From NCBI RefSeq assembly GCF_008180725.1, contig NZ_VTEV01000003.1, positions 125,883 to 189,882 of the forward strand: a DNA stretch of 64,000 bases, in the 5' to 3' direction. The position numbers and the translations under genes were made by a program. The notes under the pieces were generated by a model, which was not told the origin of the DNA, ran no database searches, and was given only the letters and a program-made list of their open reading frames with translations. The first letter of the stretch is position 1, and each line of letters starts with the position of its first letter. Of this stretch, positions 49,236-57,281 are shown piece after piece. The DNA comes from Sutcliffiella horikoshii. GTDB taxonomy: Bacteria > Bacillota > Bacilli > Bacillales > Bacillaceae_I.

Positions 49236-50114
49236 TTAATTCAATAAAGTTTCGATTGTTTTCTTTCCGTTCATATATCCCTCAATAAAGAACGTCCCAA
49301 CCTTGCGAACATATTCATGTGAACCATTTTCCGTATATCCGATTATTCTAATTAGGTCTGGACGATTATGACCCGTGACAAAGGGAAGTTCCCAATTCCC
49401 AAATATACGGCTTCCTTTTGGTAATTCCCCGATAACATTTCCCTTCATATCGTGAAGGGTAACATTATGTTTCAACGTAGTTCCATAGAAGCCGCCTTTC
49501 GTATATGAGAAGTTGCCTATTCGAATATTGTCACAACCATTCCAACCATTTTCTTTTAATTCCGTCCATATCCACGAAAGAAGGGTAGAAGAACGAAGAA
49601 ACAAATATCCTCGACTTTGATACGGCTGGACGTCGTGGAAAGTATCTTTTTCTTTCATTACATAATATTCTTCGCTAATCAATCCGACTAATTCCGATTG
49701 AAGTTTACCTTCAACGAACTTATTTATTTGTTTGAATCTATAACGGGTAACGTTATCTTTCGGATAGTTGTCTATACGTTTAATAGCTTCATTGTTCTTG
49801 AAATTCGAAACAAAGAATATATCCCCGTGTTTCAAAGTCGTCGCTACATTATCCGCATTGAATTTGAAGTTTGGTGACGTTCTTAAGTTCATTTCATTCG
49901 GTGAATGATATACAAATAATTCGTGATTTCCTTTTTCGTATGGTTTAAATACAAATTCACCTTCGGAAGCATTCGCAATGATCGTTCTTGATCGGTCAAA
50001 CTGAAAATAAGCGAATAACAACGCAAGTATTACCCAAAATACAAATGCTCGGCGAAAGTTTTTGTCATGCAATTCTAAACGTAATCTTCTATATTTCTGC
50101 AAACGGCTCTCCAT
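49236..50114 (-). CDS. Unknown membrane protein with SH3-like outer domain
   Basis: The 292-aa protein starts MESRLQKYRRLRLE, has one membrane helix at about residues 27-44, and carries two outer segments reminiscent of bacterial SH3 domains. These are the parts around LRTSPNFKFNADNVATTLKHGDIFFVSN and VTLHDMKGNVIGELPKGSRIFG. I prefer the ATG at 50,114 because GGGGG lies eight bases upstream; the frame is open 17 codons further. A terminator (ACGTCC/GGGCGT with T run, 49,205-49,232) follows. Function unknown. Confidence 0.75.
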   Translation of the reverse strand: MESRLQKYRRLRLELHDKNFRRAFVFWVILALLFAYFQFDRSRTIIANASEGEFVFKPYEKGNHELFVYHSPNEMNLRTSPNFKFNADNVATTLKHGDIFFVSNFKNNEAIKRIDNYPKDNVTRYRFKQINKFVEGKLQSELVGLISEEYYVMKEKDTFHDVQPYQSRGYLFLRSSTLLSWIWTELKENGWNGCDNIRIGNFSYTKGGFYGTTLKHNVTLHDMKGNVIGELPKGSRIFGNWELPFVTGHNRPDLIRIIGYTENGSHEYVRKVGTFFIEGYMNGKKTIETLLN

Positions 50115-50333
50115 ATATTCAACCCCCAAAAAAATAAAAGATTGTAATAATCGGGAAGACCCCAACGCTTAGAAATGGAAACACATACAAACTATTAAAT
50201 AACTTTAACCTTTAAAATAATCACCCCTGGTAAACTTGAAAACATGTTTACATTTGACATTTTAATAATTGAACGAAAAACGGTCAATTAATTTATTCCA
50301 TTTTTTAAACTGGTTTCTTTCGACAAAATCACC

Positions 50334-50362
50334 TTGAATCTGAACGATATTCGTTTTATCTT
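50334..50362 (+). promoter_or_regulatory. Promoter of the HTH gene at 50,394
   Basis: TTGAAT (50,334-50,339), 17 bp, then TATCTT (50,357-50,362), 31 bp before the GTG start. Upstream, GTAAAC and GTTTAC arms (50,230-50,251) form a possible operator. The rest of 50,115-50,333 shows no gene. Confidence 0.6.
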
Positions 50363-50393
50363 ATAAGAAAAGACAAGAGAAAGGGGGTCTTTT

Positions 50394-50678
50394 GTGGTAA
50401 ACACCTATGAAGTTCGAAGTAATTTGAAGCAACTGATTGAAGAACGTGGGATTTCTGCGAATAAATTAGCGGCGGAATTAAATGAACGACGTTCCACCTT
50501 AAACGACCTAATCGCTAACAATAACATGAACAACCGACACATACCCGCACGCCTTATTGCGAAGCTATGTATTTTCTTTGACGTATCTCCTTCGGTTTTA
50601 TTTTCAATCGTGGAAGTAAACGAAGAAACGGGAGAAGAAGTTATTGTTATCGCAAAGATAAATGATACTAATAAATAA
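50394..50678 (+). CDS. XRE-family HTH regulator
   Basis: This 94-aa Cro/CI-type regulator has the helix-turn-helix in EERGISANKLAAELNERRSTLNDLIA and a short C-terminal part (IAKLCIFFDVSPSVLF). Start GTG with AAAGGGGG upstream. It is divergent from the phage-like minus-strand block and convergent with the 50,744 gene. It is a reasonable candidate for the element's own repressor, but nothing proves that. Confidence 0.85.
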   Translation: MVNTYEVRSNLKQLIEERGISANKLAAELNERRSTLNDLIANNNMNNRHIPARLIAKLCIFFDVSPSVLFSIVEVNEETGEEVIVIAKINDTNK

Positions 50679-50688
50679 AAACAGAAGC

Positions 50689-50724
50689 GACAATCTATAA
50701 TGAATATAGAAAGTCGCTTTTTTC
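50689..50724. terminator. Bidirectional terminator
   Basis: The arms AAGCGAC and GTCGCTTTTTTC enclose an inner CTATA/TATAG stem between convergent genes. Confidence 0.75.
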
Positions 50725-50743
50725 TTATGCTTTCTCAATTAAA

Positions 50744-51058
50744 TTAGTGTGCAATCAATTCTAGAACTACGTCAGCCGTTCCAGCGTTTGTTACGGAATA
50801 ACCTATTTCAAACGTTCTTTCGTGTAATGGAAACGGCTTTGTTGTGAACTTAAATGAATGTTTTCCGTCTGCGTTAGCAACAAAGACTTCCTTTTGGTCA
50901 ACTGAAATCGATACGGATTCCCCGACAGTTAAATTCACAATTTCAATCGTGCCTTCAACAGTTAAGCCGTAAGCACCGGTATTTTCGGGAATCTTGTTTA
51001 AAATTTCAAAAGAACCATTTCCATCGATCTTTGTTGTAGCCTTAAATAATTTCTTCAT
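50744..51058 (-). CDS. Unknown beta-rich 104-aa protein
   Basis: I do not recognise it. The sequence is predicted beta-rich with alternating short strands (GSFEILNKIPENTGAYGLTVEGTIEIVNLTVGES) and looks like a small single-domain sandwich. It ends the minus-strand run 53,582-50,744. GGAGG precedes the ATG. Such genes near a terS-like gene often encode small phage structural or decoration proteins, but that is a weak inference. Confidence 0.75.
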   Translation of the reverse strand: MKKLFKATTKIDGNGSFEILNKIPENTGAYGLTVEGTIEIVNLTVGESVSISVDQKEVFVANADGKHSFKFTTKPFPLHERTFEIGYSVTNAGTADVVLELIAH

Positions 51059-51073
51059 AATATTTTTTCCTCC

Positions 51074-51517
51074 TTAAATCTCAATTGAATTTAGTCGGTC
51101 AAGAAACGAATGAATTTCCCGTAGTTCCTTATCGGACAAATTTTCTCCTTCAAGAAATGCGACAACCTTAATTCCCGACAATGCTTCGAATTTGGTTGGC
51201 GTTGTTCCGAAGTACTCTAGGAATCGGGAAAGGCGTTCCCGTGCCGATTTATTTCTGTCATGAATTTCTTTCAAGTATTTGGCTTCAAGATCGCAAACAG
51301 TCATAATAGGAAGTTTGCAAACGTCCGCAATTTTAAATACGGTATTCCTTGAACGATTCCTTTCCACTTGTTCACGAAACATTCCCAACGCTTGCCGCTT
51401 GCGAAGTTCAAAATCTTCCTTTATTTTTTTATCCCAATACTTTCCCCGAACTTTATGAACGGCTTCGTCTATTGGAAAGGTGAAGTCTTCGCTATTAAAA
51501 GAAAAAAGACCGTACAT
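51074..51517 (-). CDS. Unknown 147-aa protein following the TerS-like gene
   Basis: I do not recognise it. It is highly charged and mostly helical, with an Arg/Lys-rich middle (FREQVERNRSRNTVFKIADV) and a C-terminal part ending LREIHSFLDRLNSIEI. Its ATG overlaps the stop of the TerS-like gene by one base (TAATG), so the two are translated together and may work together. Confidence 0.78.
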   Translation of the reverse strand: MYGLFSFNSEDFTFPIDEAVHKVRGKYWDKKIKEDFELRKRQALGMFREQVERNRSRNTVFKIADVCKLPIMTVCDLEAKYLKEIHDRNKSARERLSRFLEYFGTTPTKFEALSGIKVVAFLEGENLSDKELREIHSFLDRLNSIEI

Positions 51518-51936
51518 TATTCTGCACCGCCTTTGATTACTCGTAATTGACTTTCAATTTCTGCGATTTCTCGGTCAATATCTTCCTGCGTCATATCCTT
51601 AAAACGATTGTCTTCGATCGTAGTCGTTTGTTTAACTTCGCTTCTATCGACTAGCATACCAAGCATTTTTACAATTAGCTCGATTGAACGGAAATCACCT
51701 TTCTTTGCGTTTCGACGTAAAGCCCCTAAAATATCTGGAACGTCTTCTTGTAACACTTGTAAGGTTCTTTCTTTAATTGCATTCTTTACTATCGGGTTTT
51801 GCCTAATTCGATAAAGGTGGCGGTCAGAAATACCTAGTTTATTTGCGATTTCTTCGTAACTTCGACCGCCTTTATTCGCTAATTCTTCGACGACCCTAAT
51901 TTCCGTTTCATTTAATCCTTTAAAAATATCGTCCAT
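51517..51936 (-). CDS. phBC6A51-type HTH protein, TerS-like
   Basis: This 139-aa protein resembles the phBC6A51 family of phage helix-turn-helix proteins that are commonly annotated as terminase small subunits. The HTH is SYEEIANKLGISDRHLYRIRQNPIVKNAI; then come a helical LGALRRNAKKGDFRSIELIVKML block and a C-terminal acidic region. GGGGGTGG precedes the ATG. No terminase large subunit is present in the element, so it cannot package DNA alone. It could instead redirect a helper phage or act as a regulator. Confidence 0.72.
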   Translation of the reverse strand: MDDIFKGLNETEIRVVEELANKGGRSYEEIANKLGISDRHLYRIRQNPIVKNAIKERTLQVLQEDVPDILGALRRNAKKGDFRSIELIVKMLGMLVDRSEVKQTTTIEDNRFKDMTQEDIDREIAEIESQLRVIKGGAE

Positions 51937-51939
51937 ACT

Positions 51940-52239
51940 TTACCACCCCCATTTTGTTTGTCGTTCTAACCGTTTATCTTGGTCGTCAAGTTCCTTTTGA
52001 AGTTTTGCAAGCTGCAATTCAAAACGCATTACTTCAAGTTGTTCTTCCTTTATAAGTGGTCTTGGATTTCTTCGTTCAAGTTCCGCTTCAAGTTCCCAAC
52101 GTCTTTTTGTCGCTTCAATTACCGCTTCTTGTTCACGAACATTTAATTTTGAAATATCGAAGCCAAATAACATAACATTCGCACGGCTTATAGTTTCTCT
52201 ATCTTCGTTCCAACGTTTCATATCGTCCTTTGTTGGCAT
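51940..52239 (-). CDS. Unknown small coiled-coil protein
   Basis: The 99-aa protein starts MPTKDDMKRWNEDRETISR and has a long C-terminal helix (ELQLAKLQKELDDQDKRLERQ). The ATG at 52,239 has TTGGAGG seven bases upstream and is preferred over the longer frame. Its stop codon overlaps the Shine-Dalgarno region of the TerS-like gene. Not recognised. Confidence 0.75.
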   Translation of the reverse strand: MPTKDDMKRWNEDRETISRANVMLFGFDISKLNVREQEAVIEATKRRWELEAELERRNPRPLIKEEQLEVMRFELQLAKLQKELDDQDKRLERQTKWGW

Positions 52240-52293
52240 TTGAAATCCTCCAATAAACGTAATAGGCATAACAAATAACAACAGCGACAATCA

Positions 52294-52686
52294 TTAGTTA
52301 TCGCCGCCGTTTAATTCTGCGAATGCTTTTTGAAGTTCCGCCATGTTTTTTGCTAATTGCTCGAATTTTTCGGAATTAGTTGAAATATATTCTTCGTTTT
52401 CCTTCTTCGCTTCGTTATATGGCTTCATATATTCGTTGACTGCTTTTTGCTTTTCTTTGCTTTCCGAATAGTTCTTTGCGTTCAAATTTGCCATTCCAAG
52501 CGACAATAATTCGATAGGACTTAAAGAGTTCGGGTCTTGAACGTATCTACTTCTTAACGCTTCAACGCTATCACTTGGAGTATCTTCTTTTACTGGGCTA
52601 TTCTTTGCGTACCAATCCGCTAGATCATTAAGAGGTTGACGTTTTGCCTTCTGATAATTTAAGTTATCGAATTCGTTATTTCTCAT
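52294..52686 (-). CDS. Unknown 130-aa charged protein
   Basis: I do not recognise it. It is hydrophilic, Asn/Lys/Glu-rich, with YQKAKRQPLNDLADWYAKN at the N-terminus and a coiled-coil-like second half (MAELQKAFAELNGGDN). AAGGGGG lies upstream of the ATG. Part of the minus-strand run of small genes. Confidence 0.72.
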   Translation of the reverse strand: MRNNEFDNLNYQKAKRQPLNDLADWYAKNSPVKEDTPSDSVEALRSRYVQDPNSLSPIELLSLGMANLNAKNYSESKEKQKAVNEYMKPYNEAKKENEEYISTNSEKFEQLAKNMAELQKAFAELNGGDN

Positions 52687-52732
52687 TAGATAACCCCCTT
52701 AAAACTTTTTATAATATGGTTAATATCCTCCG

Positions 52733-53326
52733 TTACTTTTGCAACCAATTCGGAACGCTACCCGCATATATTTGCCTTTGAACATTTTCTTCAACGCCAA
52801 GACAATCTCTTTCTAACGTATATCCACCGCTAATAACTGCGATTTCATTAATTGTCGCACCATAAACCGAAGGTTGCTCACCCATTTCAACCATGACGGC
52901 ATTGAATTCTGCATTTGCTTTGCCTACTTTGTTTTTAACCGTTCCAAGTTCCGCAAGTTTACGAAGGAATTCGTTTCTTGCTTCAATAACTTCCTTTGCC
53001 TTGTCGTCATATTCCTTTTGAATTTTTTCTACTTTCTTTTTGCGAGCTTCTTTTACGAATGGAATGGATTCAACAACAACTGTTTTTCTTACAGCCTTAA
53101 CCTTTGCAATCATTTCTTCTACTTCTTCAATTTCCTTTGTCTTTGCTTCTAGCAACGCTTTTACTTTTTCAACATCCTTCTCGTCAATTTCGCCAAGTGC
53201 ATAAGCTTCAACAGAACTTTCAACGGCTTCAAGAATTTCGTTTACTTCATTTTGAAGCGTTTCTTTTTTCGCTTCTAATTCACTAATTCGTTCATTTACC
53301 TTTGTTAGCTTTTCGTTCTTAAACAT
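52733..53326 (-). CDS. Unknown 197-aa coiled-coil protein
   Basis: Residues 1-130 form long coiled coils (Glu/Lys/Val-rich, VNERISELEAKKETLQNEVN to KVEKIQKEYDDKAKEVIEAR). The C-terminal 60 residues look globular (VYGATINEIAVISGGYTLER). The shape recalls phage scaffold or replication accessory proteins, but no motif decides it. AAGGGAGG stands before the ATG. Confidence 0.75.
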   Translation of the reverse strand: MFKNEKLTKVNERISELEAKKETLQNEVNEILEAVESSVEAYALGEIDEKDVEKVKALLEAKTKEIEEVEEMIAKVKAVRKTVVVESIPFVKEARKKKVEKIQKEYDDKAKEVIEARNEFLRKLAELGTVKNKVGKANAEFNAVMVEMGEQPSVYGATINEIAVISGGYTLERDCLGVEENVQRQIYAGSVPNWLQK

Positions 53327-53339
53327 ATAACCGCCTCCC

Positions 53340-53582
53340 TTATTGACCTACAATCTTACAAAACTCTTTCGCTTCTTCTTCCGACACTTCAATAAAATCA
53401 AGAAATTTCTTAGTGTTTTCTTCCGTTAGTTGTCGAACACCGTTTTCGCAATTCGTAATGAACGGTAATGAAACGTCTAAGGCGTTTGCAACTTCCTTGA
53501 CCTTCTTACCTTTGGTAATCCGTAAAAGTTTCATAGGCTTTCCATACAATCTGAAACTTGCTTTGTTCACCACTATCACCAC
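53340..53582 (-). CDS. Small XRE-like HTH protein
   Basis: A regulator-like protein of about 76-80 aa with the helix-turn-helix in LRITKGKKVKEVANALDVSLPFITNCENGVRQL. Several in-frame GTG codons compete for the start; GAGGTGG favours the one at 53,573 or 53,570, giving a slightly shorter protein than listed. It leads the block of small genes to 50,744. A terminator (GACGC/GCGTC plus T run, 53,625-53,645) separates it from the rep gene. Confidence 0.75.
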   Translation of the reverse strand: MVIVVNKASFRLYGKPMKLLRITKGKKVKEVANALDVSLPFITNCENGVRQLTEENTKKFLDFIEVSEEEAKEFCKIVGQ

Positions 53583-53741
53583 CTCTTGAAATTGTTAATA
53601 TATTTACTTCATATCCAAAAAATAAAAGACGCCTTTTCAGCGTCCTAATTAAGAGAATATAGACCACCACAAGTTCAATAGAGGGTTGCCCGTTTATTGT
53701 CGGTATAATTGAAAGAGGTGTTGAAAGGTACACAACCTAGA

Positions 53742-53790
53742 ATGAAGAACGAAGAAGGTAACGGGCGAATCCCTTTCTTCGTCCTTCATG
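53742..53790. other. Long hairpin between rep and HTH gene
   Basis: The arms ATGAAGAACGAAGAAGG and CCTTTCTTCGTCCTTCAT (imperfect) enclose a 13-base loop. TATAAT stands about 40 bp before it on the plus strand. A 23-codon plus-strand frame (MKNEEGNGRIPFFVLHVNNF) covers it. It may be a small RNA or leader; the region 53,583-53,850 otherwise shows no gene. Confidence 0.5.
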
Positions 53791-53850
53791 TTAATAATTT
53801 TACTGTGACCTAATATGACAAGGTGATAGAGTAAATTTTTAATTTTTTTC

Positions 53851-54927
53851 TTACAAACTCAATTCCTTATATTCAGCTTCAACCTCATTCAGCAATGCAA
53901 TAAATTCATCATTGTCGGCTTTATTTTTGCTTTCTAGGCTTATTTTCTGCCCTTCATGACTTTCACCTTTCGGAGAGTTTTGTGACGCCATATCGGGCGA
54001 ATATTGCGTCCTAAATGCAACAATTTCATGCTCTTTTAAGCCTTTCTTTACCGCTTTTTCTTCACTTTTTTTCGCTTGTTCACGTTCCCTTGCTCTTTGA
54101 TTTTCTTCGGATATTAGCGCAGCTATTTCCGACAATGATAATCCGTTAGATCGTGCCGCCGTGTCCACTCCTTGCCCCGTATCTTTGATATCGTTTTTAT
54201 CGGTATTCTTTTCGGTATTATTCGCAACAATATCATTCGGGGTAATTGCGGTATTATCGTTAATTTTATCGCCTTTATATTCGGGTAATTTATTCGTCTT
54301 TAAATCTATATTTATATTATCTTTGTTGTCTTTTTCTTCAACAAGATTAGTATTGTCAAAATCTAAATGGTCGCCGCTAGGCGTACTTATATCTTGTTCT
54401 ATATGGTTTTTGTTAATATTGATTTCGTTAATGGATTTAGTTAGGGTGACATTTTTGTCACTACCTTTTGCCAATTTTGCCACTACCTCTTTACCAGTTT
54501 TGTCACTACCTTTGAAGTCTTTTTCACATTGTGAAGCAGATTTCACATTCCTATTTTGACGTGGTGACAAATTTGACACTACCTTACTATCTCCGAAAAC
54601 CATTCCAGACAAAGGAAGAACCGTGTAATAATTTTTCGTTATCTTTTCACCTTCTCTTTTTGTTTCACGAATTAGAACGGGTTTTCCGTCCACCTTAAAA
54701 GCACATATATTATCAATCAATCGAATGATTGTTCGTTTACTAACGCCACAAAGTTCCGCAAGTTTTTCCTGACTTGGGAAGCACTTTCCGTATTTGTCGG
54801 CATGAGAAGCGATAACTTGAAGAACTGCGTATTCACGAAGACCAAGTTCCGCAACGATCCCCCCGTGAATGTTCTCAATAGAAACCTTCAAAAATAAATC
54901 GTCTTTAATTTCTTCATTCTTTCTCAT
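53851..54927 (-). CDS. Winged-helix replication initiator-like protein
   Basis: The N-terminal 110 residues form an HTH_36-like winged helix seen in plasmid and phage replication proteins (LREYAVLQVIASHADKYGKCFPSQEKLAELCGVSKRTIIRLID). A long Asn/Asp/Lys-rich disordered middle (about 125-255) follows, then a helical C-terminus with SLSEIAALISEENQRAREREQ. Iteron-like DNA repeats lie inside the reading frame in two different phases, as in initiators whose origin is within the gene. DnaD- or RepA_N-type function is inferred; no helicase or primase motif is present. 358 aa. Confidence 0.78.
   Translation of the reverse strand: MRKNEEIKDDLFLKVSIENIHGGIVAELGLREYAVLQVIASHADKYGKCFPSQEKLAELCGVSKRTIIRLIDNICAFKVDGKPVLIRETKREGEKITKNYYTVLPLSGMVFGDSKVVSNLSPRQNRNVKSASQCEKDFKGSDKTGKEVVAKLAKGSDKNVTLTKSINEININKNHIEQDISTPSGDHLDFDNTNLVEEKDNKDNINIDLKTNKLPEYKGDKINDNTAITPNDIVANNTEKNTDKNDIKDTGQGVDTAARSNGLSLSEIAALISEENQRAREREQAKKSEEKAVKKGLKEHEIVAFRTQYSPDMASQNSPKGESHEGQKISLESKNKADNDEFIALLNEVEAEYKELSL
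54452..54590. repeat. Iteron-like repeats, possible replication origin
   Basis: Four copies of GGTAGTGNCAAA (minus strand) have their GNCACTACC parts starting at 54,457, 54,479, 54,502 and 54,575 on the plus strand, spaced 22, 23 and 73 bp. Two are read as Gly-Ser-Asp-Lys and two as Val-Val-(Ala/Ser)-(Lys/Asn), so the DNA, not the peptide, is conserved. A second motif, CGGTATT, occurs at 54,201, 54,213 and 54,249 in the AT-rich part. Confidence 0.72.
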
Positions 54928-55411
54928 TGTCGTTACCCCCTTTCAATTTGTATTTTGTTGTAAGAACGACCCGACAATAAATCGTTCTTGGTTAATAATT
55001 TATCTAAACTACCTTTTGACAAGGGGTAAATCGAAATTTTCTTCCGTAGACAAAAAAATACCCGCAAGGCTCGAAACCTTACGGGCAAATAAAAACGACC
55101 TTCGGCTAAAAGTCGCAAGAAAAAATAACAGCTACATTATACAATATTTGTCATTCGTTGTCTTACGTTTGACCGTACTTTTTCAATTTTGTAGCGTGTA
55201 TTTTCGAAGGGCATTCTTCGCCGCCAGCTACCCCCTAGCCCCCTCGGTAGTGGGGTCAAATACTTCCGTACCTTTCCGACTTCATATACATATTTTGTTC
55301 GATACTTTTTCGTACTCATAACTTTTAAGTTTTGACACCGCATTGACAATGTAATAAAATCAAGGTATCAAACGTATTCATAACTTATACTCATAAGTAA
55401 GGGGCGATAAT
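54928..55411. other. Rep-resolvase intergenic region
   Basis: No confident gene. It has the rep ribosome-binding site (AAAGGGGGT). A hairpin with arms CCCGCAAGG/CCTTACGGG lies at 55,061-55,086, with a smaller one (CGACC...GTCG) next to it. A 60-70-codon minus-strand frame (55,137-55,349) begins near MSTKKYRTKYVYEVGKVRKY but has no good Shine-Dalgarno. The resolvase promoter presumably lies at the right end. Confidence 0.5.
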
Positions 55412-55981
55412 ATGAAGTATGGTTACGCTAGAGTGTCAACGAGAGGACAAGACTTAAAGGGTCAAGTTGAAACGTTAAAGGCGGAAGGTTGCGACAAGAT
55501 ATTTCAAGAGAAATTCACGGGAACAACGAAAGATAACCGTCAAGAATTTAATGCTTTGTTGGACGTTATAAAAGAAGGTGATACGTTAGTTGTTACGAAG
55601 TTAGACCGCTTTGCTCGTTCTTCAAAGGACGCATTAGAAGTTATTTCTGACCTATTCGAAAAAGGCGTAAAGGTTCACGTTCTGAATATGGGGATTGTCG
55701 AAGATACACCAACGGGAAGACTTATCTTTACGATTATGTCGGCATTCGCACAATTCGAAAGGGATTTAATTGTTGAAAGAACACAAGAAGGAAAAGAAAT
55801 AGCAAAACAACGTGAAGATTTCCGTGAAGGTCGTCCGAGGAAATACAACAAGAAGCAAATAGAACACGCCTTAACTTTGTTGGAAACTCATTCCTACACG
55901 CAAGTTGCGGAAATGACGGGAATATCGAAATCAACGCTTATCCGTGCTAAACAAAAAGAAAAAGCAAAGGCGAAGAATTAA
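55412..55981 (+). CDS. Small serine recombinase (resolvase/invertase family)
   Basis: This 189-aa protein has the resolvase catalytic domain: YARVSTRGQ with the nucleophile Ser9, the [10 protein letters not shown] block with the catalytic arginines and the E-helix [16 protein letters not shown]. It ends with a Hin-like C-terminal helix-turn-helix ([19 protein letters not shown]). It is the class that resolves plasmid dimers or inverts segments. ATG behind GGGGCG. It is distinct from the large recombinase at 57,979. Confidence 0.95.
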   Translation: MKYGYARVSTRGQDLKGQVETLKAEGCDKIFQEKFTGTTKDNRQEFNALLDVIKEGDTLVVTKLDRFARSSKDALEVISDLFEKGVKVHVLNMGIVEDTPTGRLIFTIMSAFAQFERDLIVERTQEGKEIAKQREDFREGRPRKYNKKQIEHALTLLETHSYTQVAEMTGISKSTLIRAKQKEKAKAKN

Positions 55982-56305
55982 GTCGTTCCAAACGAACGGT
56001 ACGGCTATTATTTTATGTCCGATTGTGATGAATGCTTTCGCCTTATAAACGCTTGATATTATTGGGATTGTTCGTGTTTTATTGATGTGATTTTTCGGAC
56101 AAAATAGGACGAAAAAAGGGCATTCAGCGGGGATATTAACGTTACTTTAACGTCACCGCTGCTAAAATGAAACGTGATTTCACGAAAATTTTCGCCCTAT
56201 GGCATAATTTCCATAAAAATTACAATTATACTTGTACACCATTGACGTTTTCTATGATATGGTATAAGTAGTCCGAAAATTATGTCGAAATGAGGGTGAG
56301 AAGAA
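55982..56305 (+). promoter_or_regulatory. Leader and probable promoter of the Kiwa-like operon
   Basis: This 324-bp gap holds no gene. TTGACG (56,242-56,247) and TATAAG (56,263-56,268) are 15 bp apart, a weak promoter about 38 bp before the TTG start. Upstream, the palindromes CGTGATTTCACG and AGCGG...ACGTT-AACGT...CCGCT (56,125-56,190) could be operator or hairpin sites. Confidence 0.45.
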
Positions 56306-57268
56306 TTGGCTGAAAATAGACTTACGAATAAAGTTGACGATTTTTTCAGTAAGGAAATTACTGATACAAAAATATATCTAATCTTTAGAAGTGTTGATGA
56401 TGAAACAAATGAATATCTATATAGAAGTTCCTACTTCGGCTTTAAAGGGAAGGACTATAAAACCTTTAAAGACGATTATAAGGAATATCTTACGGAATTG
56501 GTTAAGAATAGAGAACTAACCGAATATGATATTACCGTTACAGAAAAAGGGTCGATTGAAACAATTCCATCTACTCAAGTACCTAATATCAGTAAGGTTA
56601 AAGAAGTGTTGACGCCAGCAGAAAGCCAAACGATTACAGATGATCGAGATTTCGATCCCGTTAGTATCTGGGGATATATTATTGTCATGAAAAATAAAGA
56701 TGACAAGGTAATGAGGACTTATCGTAAACAAGTCAATGCTAAGCTAATGAAGGAAAGTAAAGTCTTAAACTTTCTTCAAGGTGAGGTAAAAATCATTAAG
56801 AGTGATGATAGGCTTATCTTAGATTTTAAAGCTGACGCTATCGAGTTTGATGATGAGTGCTTTGTTACCAACAATCATTATTTCAATCAATTCTTCTCCT
56901 ATACAGAGGCACATGTGAATTATGCAAATGCTAATTTTGACGAGTTGAAGGAAATTGATATAATCGAAAACTTTGACGACTTCCATTCAAGGTGTGTTGA
57001 AAGTGTTACGCTTGTAAAACGTTTGGTTGCAGTTATCAAGGAAGATAGACTAACATGGCTTAAAGATAATTTTAGTAAAGCCAAAAAAGTCGCTACCGAT
57101 TATGGGCTTAAAATTGACTTTGATGGGGATAAAATAAATTATACAAACAAGAACTGTAATATATCTGACGTTATTACTCTTATTCGGGGTGGTTGCGTAA
57201 CAGACGCCGTCGATATGGAACGTTATATTGCTTCGTCAGTAAGAAAGGTTGGTAGTACAACGAATTAG
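56306..57268 (+). CDS. KwaB-like protein (DUF4868)
   Basis: Best read as the cytoplasmic subunit of a Kiwa-like anti-phage system. Residues 138-205 fit the DUF4868 pattern: YRKQVNAKLMKESKVL, LILDFKADAIEFDDECFVTNN, HYFNQFFSYTEAH. The length (320 aa) fits KwaB. In characterised Kiwa, KwaB binds DNA and works with the membrane sensor KwaA. The TTG start has GAGGGTG seven bases upstream. It is followed after 13 bp by a four-helix membrane protein. The order is the reverse of the best-known kwaA-kwaB operon. I have not been able to align it, so homology is by pattern. Confidence 0.7.
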   Translation: MAENRLTNKVDDFFSKEITDTKIYLIFRSVDDETNEYLYRSSYFGFKGKDYKTFKDDYKEYLTELVKNRELTEYDITVTEKGSIETIPSTQVPNISKVKEVLTPAESQTITDDRDFDPVSIWGYIIVMKNKDDKVMRTYRKQVNAKLMKESKVLNFLQGEVKIIKSDDRLILDFKADAIEFDDECFVTNNHYFNQFFSYTEAHVNYANANFDELKEIDIIENFDDFHSRCVESVTLVKRLVAVIKEDRLTWLKDNFSKAKKVATDYGLKIDFDGDKINYTNKNCNISDVITLIRGGCVTDAVDMERYIASSVRKVGSTTN

Positions 57269-57281
57269 TTAAAGGGGAGGG

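Noticed and set aside
55137-55349. 70-codon minus-strand frame upstream of rep (MSTKKYRTKYVYEVGKV)
   Set aside because: There is no ribosome-binding site at either possible start, and it covers GC-rich hairpin-like sequence. It could be real but is not supported enough to list as a gene.
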